64,000 nt of DNA from Flammula alnicola. Its lineage: Eukaryota; Basidiomycota; Agaricomycetes; Agaricales; Strophariaceae. The stretch lies in assembly GCA_015499995.1 (NCBI GenBank), contig JADNRV010000068.1:124001-188000 (forward strand), written 5' to 3'. A model generated the notes under the pieces. That model was not told the DNA's origin. It ran no database searches and saw nothing but the letters and a program-made list of their open reading frames with translations. The translations under genes and the position numbers were made by a program. Position 1 is the stretch's first letter. Every line of letters starts with the position of its first letter. Shown one piece after another: positions 54,971-64,000 of this stretch.

Positions 54971-56744
54971 TCATCTGACTCCAGCGGGGTGCCGGGAGAA
55001 GGCGAACACTGTAGGGTGTTCCTTCAGATAAGTCACCAGTTCCGAAATGAGTTTCGGCTTCCGGCGCGTCCAAGGCTGTTTTTTGCACTTGAATATATGA
55101 TTGCGAGTATGAGGATAAACCCGACACTCACAACCGAGGGCCCTAGGGTCGTCAATTTTGAACCGCTCGTAGTACGAGCCGATCGGTGCATGATTCGTAA
55201 TTAAACAGCACATGCAGGTGAAGAGCGAGATGCTCCAATTGCCAGATTCAAGCCAAGGCCCCCCATGAGTGGGAGTTGGCTGGACAGGGTCCCCGTTCAA
55301 CCCTTGAAGGCTCATAAAATTAGAGCCCAACAGATGAGGCTGATCAGAGACTTGAGTCTTCCAATCAGCGCGAGCAGATTTGTCCACAAAATCGTGGATG
55401 TACTGGAGAGAGAGTTTGGTGGTAGGGATGACGGCAACACTGCACATACCAGCAACAAGATTGTGTGCTTCCTGATGAATGCCCCACTCCATATCGGAGG
55501 GAGACTCGATGAAAGTAACCTTGTGATCAGGTGAGCGCCTGAACCAAGGTTCAAGAGTAGTGTTCGAAGGTCCGGTTAGGTCTAGTTTTTGGGTACCCGG
55601 AGGCTCTAACCGGGACTGAGACCAGTTAGCCTTTGTTCCCAGACCCAAAATAACCGGACCTAACCACAAATAACCGCTTATAACCAGTTAGTTGCAGTTA
55701 GTAACTGGTTAAGACCGAAAATATTAAAAACCGGTTATAACCGGTAATAACTGCATGTTTGTGACTTAATATAATTTATTGTCCTTCATGTAAGCTTCAA
55801 ATCGACCCTGGGAACGTTAAATTCGGTAAAGAACTGACTGAGTTATGATTTTATTACATGCTATCTACTCTTTTGACTGATATTTTATAGTTTTAACCAT
55901 AACTAAGTCAGTTCTTGACCTAAAATTATGGTCCAGGGCTTGTTTTAACGGGAAAAATGAGAGCTACAAATAACCGGTTATAACCGGTCACTAACCAGTC
56001 CTATAACCGCAAAATAACCGGTTAGATACTTCTCAAAAACCATCAACCACTAACTGCAGTCCGGTTATTTGCGGTTAAGGTCCGGTTAGGTCTCGGTTAT
56101 TTTCCGGTTAATTAACCGGACCTTTAAACACTATTCAAGAGTGCGACACACCATCAGTAATTGAAGCTGGAAGGAGTGTGGAGAGGGATCCACTGAGAGG
56201 CGAGCAGCATGCATCACATCAGTGAAAATAGTAATGTGCTTGACATCTCCAAAGCTGATGGCATTGGAGATGGCTACGCAAATAGCAAAGAGCTCAGTGT
56301 CCATAGATGAGGCCCTCCCAGCAGAATGACACCCAGAATAGACCTGAGCGCCCTGCTATTTGATAACAACACCAGTGGCAGCTTGCCACCCCGGGGGGCA
56401 GGAGCCGTCAACGCCAGCATATGCAGCATCCAGATCATCCTCGAGAGACTTGAGAGATGCATCCAAGATAAGCTTCCAAGCCGCTTCAGGATCTTTGGAC
56501 CTGCTAAAAGCATGGCTTGGGAAGCCACTTGAACCAATTGGCATACCGATCAAGGATTCGATAACCCGGACGAGCCTCCAGAGCAAAAGGCTCTGTGGAC
56601 TCAACAGGGACATTGGAATAATTAACATTATCCATAAGAGCACCTGTCACCTTACGGCGATGGGCAGCAGGCATACATTTGACTGACATAGGATGGGGGG
56701 TCGCACGCTTAAGTGATGATCTGGTCATAAACGACCAGACCGGG
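54971..56744 (-). pseudogene. LH ORF2 thumb-RNase H remnant
   Basis: 56767-56504 encodes the SLKRATPHPMSVKCMPAAHRR segment; 56643-56300 gives YAGVDGSCPPGW. After the MITE, 55557-54971 encodes the C-terminal half (FIESPSDMEWGIHQEAHNLV, CECRVYPHTRNHIFKC). Frameshifts occur near 56510 and around 56350, where 'TAG/TA' interrupts KRQGAQ. Heavily decayed. Confidence 0.8.
55558..56133. mobile_element. hAT-like MITE, 576 bp
   Basis: Inverted ends TAGTGTTCGAAGGTCCGGTTA (55558 inward) and TAGTGTTTAAAGGTCCGGTTA (56133 inward, other strand), quoted in full as one-base-over 20 cores. The 8-bp duplication is ttcaagag (55550-55557 and 56134-56141). Interior is crowded with 'aaccggttataaccgg' words near both ends. 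No coding frame. Unrelated in sequence to the MITE at 16010. Confidence 0.83.
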
Positions 56745-57562
56745 CATGGGGCCATTAACTGGCTCAAGGAACACCATCATGAGCTCCCGCGCTGTCACTT
56801 GATGATGGGGGACTTTAATGCACATTCTCCAGATTGGGACCCTGGTTCCACTCGGGAGGGTTGTTCTCTCTCGCTGCAGCAGTCAGCAGCTATTCTAGGA
56901 CTCGAGCTTGCCGCCTTCGGCAACCTGGGTCCAACTCACATTCCCAGAGATCGCACTAAGTGCAGCACGGTGATCGACCTGGCCTTCATTCCACCTTCTT
57001 TTTTTTCTTCTTTTTTTTAAAATCAACAATTTATAAAACCGGTGCATGAAAGCAGTCCGGCTGTCTAACTAATACAATTGTATGCTGCACTACAACTACA
57101 AAAGAAAGATGGGTGCTCGCAGGGGAGCATGCAGCGTGCATGAGCGCGACATGGGCAAGACTGTGCAGCAGTCTGAAACCCAAATAGCGGACCTCGCAGC
57201 CCAGGGAGTCCGTCGTTGCGGTGTTGTTAACGCTACCGCATGAATGGCAAATAAGGAATATTAGGGGGACAAGGGGGTCACCCAGATCCGAGAAGAGCCT
57301 GCCAGGCCCTCCCCGCACCAGTAAAATCTACGTGGTCATAGCTAAGCTAGGGCCAAAGCCCCAACCGCCGTCGACCAGGTCGGGTCCTCCACGGGATATC
57401 GTGCCATGAGATGCCCTGAAGGCCACCACGTGAAGTGTGGAACGACCACACCCCTCGCCCTTATGGGTCCGGAACAGTCCAACGTGGAAACTCGCTGCAG
57501 GCAGCAGGACACTTTGACCGTGGCCCTGCTCAAACCCAGGATCGCCCCCTGCCCAGAGTCCC

Positions 57563-60500
57563 TCATCTGACTCCCGCTGGAGGCCGGTTGAAAGCAAATG
57601 CACTCGCGTTGTCTTCCAGGAATTTCACGAGGCCCCACACTAGGTGCGGCGCCCTGTGAGGCAGCATCGGGAACTTTGGGCACCCGAATAAGTGGGCACG
57701 CATTTGAGGATAAACCCCGCACATACACCCGAGAGCCAATGGGTCATCGATTTTGAACTGCTCGTAGTATGAGCCGATCGGTGCATGATTTGTGATAGTA
57801 CGGCACATGCGGGCGAACAACTGAGAGTTGCGGCCGCCCGATTCGAGCCACGGCCCACTGCGAACGGGGGTCGGACGGAGAGAATTACCCTTTAGATCCT
57901 CAAGCTCCAAGAAATTAGAGCCCAGTATATGAGGCTCCTCGTCGACTGAAGTCTTCCAGCCAGCCCTAGCGACTTGGTCAGCTTTAGCCTTAAGCCAAGC
58001 CACTGATAGAGGAGTATCCGGGGTGGTGTGCACTCCAGGAAATCCCAGAACGAGGTCATGAGCCTCTTGGTAAATGTCCCACTCCATATCAGAAGGAGAC
58101 TCTGCAAAAACGACTTTACGGTTACCGCTGATAGGGCCGCAAACCGGCCACGCGTGAATTTCGCGAATATATCATCTTTTACCTATAGAATATAACCGAG
58201 ACAGAGAGACTATAACCTACCCAAGTTAGTAGTCTAAGGCCTAGCTATGCGACTACTAGTTGTCATATAACCTGTGACAATGGTAATCAGACGCGGTTCA
58301 GAGCTAGCTGAGTCCGTATGATAAGCCGGGAGACAGTTAAAAGTTATCAGGCAGTAAAACACAGAATGCATAAGTCATAAACGACTAGCGAGGCATAAAC
58401 GCACTATGGGGAATAATTTAAAAGACTTCTGGATACTTTGGAATTAGTGCGCGGCGAATTCAGTACAATCAGTGTATTGCTGAATAGCTAGCTACGAAAT
58501 ACTACAACTAGGAGCGCGAGACACAGCTAGTGAAAGCTAGACGCGAATGCGTTGACTACTAGCAAGCGTATCTTGTGACTTACGGAGAAACGCACGGGAC
58601 GCGGACGTTTAGTTAGACGCACGCTCTACCCTCTACCCGGGGGACTACCAAAAGTGGTAATAGGATGAGAAAGGAAAGAAGGAACCGGCATCAATGATGG
58701 CCGCAGATCCGGAATAAAGCAGCACCACTAGCCAAGACACACACATGATGCGCATGGTACGCGGAAGTCAGGAGCGTCCTAGCGCGCTAAAATAGGATGA
58801 ATTTCCAAATCCTTGACCTCTATCTGGTCACCTGGAATACTCAACCCTATACCCATTGCCTGCAGGCATTATTTACAAGAGATAAGAATGTTTTACCTTA
58901 TTTTATTCGCATACCAGAACCACACATAGTTGTAGTATAAAAGATGTACCTCTGTAGCTAGTTACCTTAAGCAATCTCTTCCCAGTTTTATTTCGAGCTA
59001 AGACGCAGTGTCTAGTAAGAAAGAGGACGAATAAAGGATCAGTTTGACTTCAATAGAGTTCGTTTGAAAGCCAGAAGAAGGCTTAGTGTTAAAGAGAAGT
59101 TCTTGAGGACAAGGTCCAAGAATTTAGAAGCCAGAAGAGTGCTTAGAGGCCGGAAGAGTGCCTAGAGAAAGTCAGAAACAGAGTCCAAGTGGGCTAGCAG
59201 ATCGTTCAGAAGGTAGCGCACAGTGCGGCCTTAGTTTCAGACGAGTTCCGAGCCTCCAGAGCAGCTAGTGCTTCGAAAGTCGAGCTAGTAGCGTCTTAGA
59301 GAGCTTTTCTAAAAACATAAAACCTTAAAATCAATAAAACCGTTCATCCTTGTGATAAAACGAAGCTTGAAACGAAGATAAAATGTGTATTTGAATAATC
59401 CCTCATACCCACTTTAAACGAACCGCGAGGCGCTGTCTACAAGTCAGCTAGCTAAATAAAACAAACACTGTGGAGTACAGCACACTACATATTTCTGAAG
59501 CTAGTAGAGCGTCGCTCGACCTAGTTAGGATCTCGCTCCGCAGTTGTGTGTGTTGTTTAGGTCGCTGAGCACATAGCGGGTCTCTCACCGCCATCACGGA
59601 AGCGTTGCTCAAGTGTCCAACAGACGATCAGGGACGAAGCCTGATTCGAGTGCGGGGAAGGATCCACTGATAGGTGCGCAGCATGCATCGCATCAGTGAA
59701 TATAACAATACGGGGTGACATCTCTGAACGCAACAGCAGCGGAGATGGCAATCGCGATGGCAGCGAGCTCAGTGTCAGTGCTGATAGCGCGCCCGACAGA
59801 GTGGCACCTGGCTAAAACATGTGCCCCCTGCCGCTTAAGTACAACACCAGTAGCCGCCTGCCAGGGCCCCGGGGGGACTGAGCCGTCGACTCCAGCATAG
59901 ACAGTGCCTGGCTCGTTGTCACACTTCTCGACGAGTTTATCCAGTATGATTTTCCAAGCCGCCTCAGGGTCAGCAGCTCCGGAGTGCCTTGGGTAATTAA
60001 GAAACATGAATCAGCTGGCGTGCCGATCCATGAGACAATGTCCAGGCCGAGCTTCCAGAGCAAAAGGCTCCAGGGTCTCAAGACCAGATGGGTGGAACAG
60101 CGCGTTCCCCACAAGTCCACCAGTCACCTTGTGTAGGTGATCGGCAGGGATATTTTCGATAGCCGTCCGGTGAGGGACGGCTTTCTTAAGAAGAGGGCCT
60201 GCCATAAAAGAGCGGGTCGGGTGAGTATCAGACAAGATGGAAATCCGAGCAACTGCCCTAGAGTTCAATCTGTCCAAGAGTATGGGGATGGGGAGGAGAC
60301 CTGCAAGAGCCTCAACGCCACCCGAGGGTGAGGTGCGAAAGCACACAGTAATCCAAAGGCCAGCCTTACACTGGACATTGGTGAGTTGTGCCATAAGGCC
60401 CTTGCATCGGGCCTTACGGAAGTACCACATGCGATACCCATAAGTAATTATGGGAATAACACATGTATGATAGAGGAGACACTTTTGTAATGGCGTCAGC

Positions 60501-60613
60501 CCCCTAGTAGATGAACCGAGCATTTTCATCGATACAACTGATGTAAAACCCTTGGTAGAGTAATACCGCACATGCTCATTAAATGAGAGCTTGCAGTCAA
60601 AATAGAACCCCAA
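57563..60613 (-). pseudogene. LI ORF2 thumb-RNase H, split by a solo LTR
   Basis: 60613-60011 encodes FYFDCKLSFNEHVRYYSTKG through GLETLEPF; 60007-59693 gives YAGVDGSVPPGPW and RAISTDTELAAI. The frame is broken near 60010 and again near 59715. After the solo LTR, 58128-57563 encodes the C-terminal part (FAESPSDMEWDIYQEAHDLV, CMCGVYPQMRAHLFGC). Confidence 0.85.
58129..59587 (-). repeat. Solo LTR copy 2 (1459 bp, inverted)
   Basis: TG...CA ends with the 4-bp duplication ccgc (58125-58128, 59588-59591). The reverse complement aligns with 52257-53717 end to end with scattered transitions and small indels. Confidence 0.75.
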
Positions 60614-61267
60614 ATATCGCCAAAATGGCTTCCTTCATTCCACCTGACCAGGTGCTGAATTATACCACTGTGCGTCTCCTGCGAAACCAGCTTAAGTTGG
60701 ATCACATGCCGATTTATACTACACTGGACATCCTTCCCGCCCCTGAAGGGGCGGTTCGGATGTCGCTTCCTATAGACACAATTCCTGCATTTGTTAATTC
60801 TATCAGCTCGGGCTTGGCAGCCATCGACCCGTGTGCTCCACTGACTTCCGAGGAACAGATTGAGGGCGCGGCACAAGCTGTGGCAGTGGTCTTCTCTGGT
60901 GCATGGGAATCCCATGCTAAGGAGTCTTCGATCACAAAGCGATCTAAGCCCTGGTGGAACCAGGAGTGCCAAGACGCTATACACCAGTACCGGCTAGAGT
61001 GATCTGCCAAAAACTGGAAATCTTTCCGGAACATAGTCCAGAGTGTCAAGTGCGTCTTCTTTGATCAGCGGATCACAGAGATCGCATCTGTTAACAAGTG
61101 CCCGTGGGACCTTATGAATTGGGTCCAACAGTGGAAGCTACCTCCCAGTGAGGCTATCCAGTATCGTGGAGAGCCTTGCAATGACATGCCTGCCTTGTGG
61201 GATGCCCTGCATGGCACGTACAATTTCGCATATGACTGAACGTATGACACTGACCTGCTGGACTCCA

Positions 61268-62516
61268 TGTCAGAGGCAGAGTTATAGGTGCCGTGAAGCG
61301 CATCCCAAAGGGTGGGCATGTCATTGCAAGGCTCGCCACGGTAGTGGAGAGCCTCACAGGGAGGAAGTATGCACAGTTGGACCCAGTTCATTAGGTCCCA
61401 CGGGCGCTGGTTGGCAGACGCGATTTCATGGATCCGCTGATCAAAGAATTCGCGCTTGACATCTCGGACGATCTTCTGAAAGGATTTCCAGTCCTCGGGT
61501 AGGCAGCTACACCGGAACTTGTCAAGGGCGTCTGAGCATTCCTGGGTCCACCAGGGCTTAGATCGCCGGGTAACAAAGGACTCTTTGGCATGGGACTCCC
61601 ATGCTGTGGAGAAGACCAATGCCACCACTTGCGCAGCAGCCTCAATCTGTTCCTCGGTATCCAGGGGGGCAGTCGGATCAATAGTCCAAAGCCCAGAGCT
61701 GATAGAGTTGATGAATGCCAGAACATCATCAGTAGGAAGAGACATCCGAACTGCCCCGTCAGGGGTGGGAGAGACGTCCAGAGTAGTTGAAATCGGAATG
61801 TGATCCGATTTGAGTTGAATGTCCGGGCATCGGACAGTGGTTTGGTCAATCACCTGGTTAGGTGGGACGAAGGCCAGATCGATCACCGTTTTGCACTTGG
61901 TGGGATCTCTGGGAATGTGTGTGGGCCCTGGGTTGCCAAAAGCAGCCAGTTCAAGCCCAAGAATAGCAGCAGATTGCTGCAGTGAGAGAGTGCAACCCTC
62001 CCGACCACTGTGACCTTCGTCCCAGTCTTCGGAGTGTGTGTTAAAGTCCCCGCCCATGAAAAGGAAGTGAGGAAGTACATGATCGTGGGTCTTGAGCCAA
62101 TTAATGGCCCCATGATCTGCATCAGAATAGATGTTCATCAAAAAGAAGGTCTTGGCACTTGTGGAGAGTGACAGGACCTATATATCGGGGTGATTGATCA
62201 CATCCCTTCGTAAAGACGGACGATACCGGGCTAGCCTAGTCGAAACGTAGGTCATGACCTGGGGTCGCTCATCGACAGTAGTGGGCGCACGGACCATTGC
62301 CAGCCAATCTGGGTGGTTCGGTGCACCTATGACATCCTCGCCCTTTCTGGTTTTAGCAGACGGGGCGGTCCTTATGTGTCGCCAAGGGGGTTCTTGAACG
62401 AATATAATATCACAAATGTTGTTACATTGAGATAGTACTACATCCAGGGACATCCCCTCCCTGGCCACGTTCCAGCTCAAAACCCACACCTCATCCAGCA
62501 TTGGTTGTGCTGGCAT
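61268..62516 (-). pseudogene. LJ ORF2 N-terminus: APE endonuclease
   Basis: ATG 62516 (MPAQPMLDEVWVLSWN) in the TAATG overlap. Frame 62516-62178 carries SWNVAREGMSL and FVQEPPWRH and ends at a TAG near 62178 (relatives read Gln). Frame 62141-61268 carries GDFNTHSEDW, DLAFVPPNQV, KSDHIPI and RPWDLMNWVQ, up to GTYNSASD. The open frame then runs on by chance into antisense LG down to 61065. RT motifs are absent. Confidence 0.85.
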
Positions 62517-64000
62517 TAAGCTACGGTATGTGAGCGATGGGTGGGATGATGATTTAACCAGAAATCACGTACCTCAGCATATTTCACATCGATCCAAGCA
62601 CGATCAAAATGGTGTCACCAGAACGAGCATTTGCTCGAAGAGGCCCAATGATCTTTGTGGCACGAAGCGCACCACACAGAGTGGGGGCAGTCCATACTGA
62701 GCGGAGTGCCTTTGGTCAAGGGCTTAGCCTCCGGGTGAGGTTTGCAGCACGAGGCGGCAATGCGATGAACATCGGTCTCGTGAGGTCCAGAGCAGCGAGT
62801 GCAGATCAGCTGGCGTGCTTTGCAAGAAGTCTTCGGGTGGCCCCACCTCCAGCAATGAGTGCATAGGGGGACGCCGACACTGGCAATGGCCGGGCGAATA
62901 AGAATCACCCTACCGCGGAACATGAAGGTCTTGTTGATAAGACGCTTCGCTCGCTGACCTGATTGCGAGTCATAGATCTCGAAAAATGCATGAGCAGTTG
63001 TGCTCTCGGGCAAATTCCATATTACTCGGGGGGGACCCACGAGCATGATATCAACAGTGAGAGGAGAGGTGAGCATCGCCATCTTTACCTCATCGCCGGT
63101 GGTAGGGACCCTAGTGACATAGTCACTGAAGGCAGGTAGATCGATAGCCTTGAGATAAGACTTCAAGGTGGGGAGCCCGACCCACATGTCGAGCATGTCA
63201 GATGTAGGGGTGATGGCATGGACAAAGCCATGGATAACGTTAAGGTCGGCCTCGTTGGTCACTCCAGAGGTAGCGAGAGAGAATCCCTCATATGCACGAG
63301 TCCTTTGTCGATCTTGTCGTGAAGCTTGACGAGTTTGTTGTCCTTGGGGTGCTCCCCAGGGCCAGAGTATTGGATCAGGACCTGCTTGCAAGTAGGTCCT
63401 GATGAGGTGAACGATGGGGCAGCCTTCTGCTTCTTCACAGGTGGCGGCCCCATCAGATTCGACAAGAATCATTTGTTGCCAGAGAGTGCCACCTGCATAG
63501 CGGGCACTCGAGGCGCTGGTGCATATCGAGGGGGTCCACCACCAAAGGCACTAGGGCCCATGGCGGGGTCCCTCTGGGACAGGGGGTTGGCAGCAGCCAT
63601 CTCAGCATAGCTAAGACGACTGCTCTTCCAGCCAGCTGGCCGAGGAGGAAGAGGAGGCGGAGGCCTCAAATAGGAATCTGCCGGCCTCTTGCGAGGCTGA
63701 CGGGGGGCAGGGGCACCCTTCGAAGGTGCAGCTGAAGGCTGCGACTTCGAAGGTGCCGCCGCACCAGATGGCACTGTGAACGCTGGTGCCCTAGCCTTCC
63801 CAGTTGGTTTCTTGCACGTGGGGGCGGGGGTCGAAGATGACATCCCGGTGTCCATGTCAGTGTCCATAGGACCCGACCTGGAAGCACCAGGGAGAATGGA
63901 GGCCGTGGAGGCATGAATCGTCTCCTCATGTTGGAAGACCGAGGCCACAACCGTCGAAGCAAGCTCGTGGACGGTGCAATTACCGTCCACGTTGAGAGTA
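62516..64000 (-). pseudogene. LJ ORF1, partial, two CGA-to-TGA stops
   Basis: Reads from beyond the window (…VHELASTVVASVFQHEETIH) through the basic segment RQPRKRPADSYLRPPPPLPP to TGA at 63469-63471 (LD has CGA). It then continues FLSNLMGPPPVKKQ to the knuckles CTHCWRWGHPKTSC and CTRCSGPHETDVH. A second TGA at 62615-62617 again stands at a former CGA (WRHR). A small indel near 63300 shifts frame. It ends in TAA 62518-62516. Confidence 0.85.

Larger units (their letters stand above)
54383..56744 (-). mobile_element. LINE LH, 5'-truncated, with a hAT-like MITE
   Basis: TSD catggggccatt (54371-54382 and 56745-56756). Poly(T) at the left, 3' UTR to about 54970, ORF2 from the thumb region. CpG sites are strongly eroded: 'gcgatgtgcgtgagcacggcacgg' region near 54510 against 'gcgacgcgcgcgagcgcggcgcgg' in LB. 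Contains the MITE 55558-56133. Confidence 0.9.
56997..60631 (-). mobile_element. LINE LI, 5'-truncated, with a solo LTR
   Basis: TSD ccttcattccacct (56983-56996 and 60632-60645). The poly(T) is impure (ttcttttttttcttc). Its 3' UTR mixes blocks typical of the LA group with blocks typical of the LC/LD group. Starts in the RT thumb. Confidence 0.9.
51975..61267 (+). mobile_element. LINE LG, missing both ends and hosting three insertions
   Basis: Begins inside ORF1 at the copia-2 LTR edge and stops in ORF2 at 61267, where the inverted LINE LJ begins; no poly(A). Own pieces are 51975-52256, 53718-54382, 56745-56996 and 60632-61267. Closest in sequence to LA, with which it shares a nonsense codon. 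Confidence 0.85.
53953..61267 (+). pseudogene. LG ORF2 endonuclease and start of RT region, in pieces
   Basis: ATG 53953 (MQAQMLDEVQVMSW). A 22-bp tandem duplication (53986-54007 and 54008-54029) shifts the frame within the first 20 codons; the endonuclease resumes at 54008 (SWNVARDGISL, FVQEPPWRH). It is interrupted by LH at 54383, continues 56757 (MMGDFNAHSPDW), is interrupted by LI at 56997, and continues 60646 (PPDQVLNYTTV, LDHMPIYTTL). TGA at 61000-61002 matches the TGA of LA. A second TGA at about 61237-61239 follows. The reading ends at the inverted junction. Confidence 0.85.
61268..64000 (-). mobile_element. LINE LJ, running off the right edge; 3' half missing
   Basis: Minus-strand ORF1 and the first part of ORF2. 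It stops at 61268 without 3' UTR or poly(T), joined to LG in opposite orientation. Same group as LC/LD in ORF2 (SADAD/‘NIYSDADHGAINWLK’). The 5' end lies beyond base 64000. Confidence 0.85.

Noticed and set aside
55560..56140. LTR or SINE at this position
   Set aside because: Perfect terminal inverted repeats and an 8-bp TSD fit a DNA transposon better; no poly(A).
1..64000. A host gene or gene cluster hidden in the window
   Set aside because: Every stretch over 300 bp was assigned to an element or to an LTR-like or MITE insert; no frame with non-TE motifs survived, apart from the weak 78-codon frame at 16487-16723.

Overview
Fungal DNA made almost entirely of transposable elements nested inside one another; I see no host gene. 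The organism is inferred: Ty1/copia plus Tad1/I-like LINEs with an APE endonuclease and C-terminal RNase H, about 50-55% GC, CpG decay inside elements and GATA motifs all fit a filamentous fungus, most likely a basidiomycete (Agaricomycetes, e.g. Rhizoctonia/Ceratobasidium type). The genus is a guess.

Layout. 1-2306: a tRNA-SINE/LINE chimera (SC1), a short SINE-like copy (S1) and a LINE scrap. 2307-6693: copia-1 (+), lacking both LTRs, with a LINE tail inserted (L1, 5114-5645). 6694-51974: copia-2 (-), an element of about 5.3 kb stretched over 45 kb by seven insertions: SC2 (7927-9751), LA (9978-24585), LB (25582-27078), LC (28097-32654), LD (32824-39422), LE (39966-46794) and LF (47777-51710). 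LA holds four further insertions: La1 (13971-15735), a hAT-like MITE (16010-17114), chimera SC3 (18296-21540) and La2 (22294-24214). LE holds an LTR-like insert (44601-46369). 51975-61267: LINE LG (+), split by a solo LTR (52257-53717), LINE LH (54383-56744, itself holding a second hAT-like MITE) and LINE LI (56997-60631, holding a second solo LTR). 61268-64000: LINE LJ (-), joined head-on to LG and running off the window.

Most of these boundaries were placed by pairing target-site duplications (TSDs) by eye: 12-15 bp for most LINEs and chimeras, 8 bp for the MITEs, 4 bp for the LTR-like units. Pieces of copia-2 and of LA can therefore be read across the gaps in order.

How the parts work together. 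The LINEs supply the retrotransposition machinery: ORF1 with CCHC knuckles, ORF2 with APE-RT-RNase H. ORF1 stop and ORF2 start overlap as TAATG in all six junctions present, which points to translational coupling. The same machinery appears to have moved a roughly 1-kb noncoding RNA with a tRNA-like pol III head, which is fused at its 3' end to different LINE pieces in three copies (SC1-SC3). Two of these have 13-14 bp TSDs and begin at the same base. Nearly every LINE and copia reading frame is broken, often by CGA-to-TGA changes as expected from deamination of methylated CpG. The exceptions are short ones: a 390-codon frame in La1 and a 587-codon frame in SC3.
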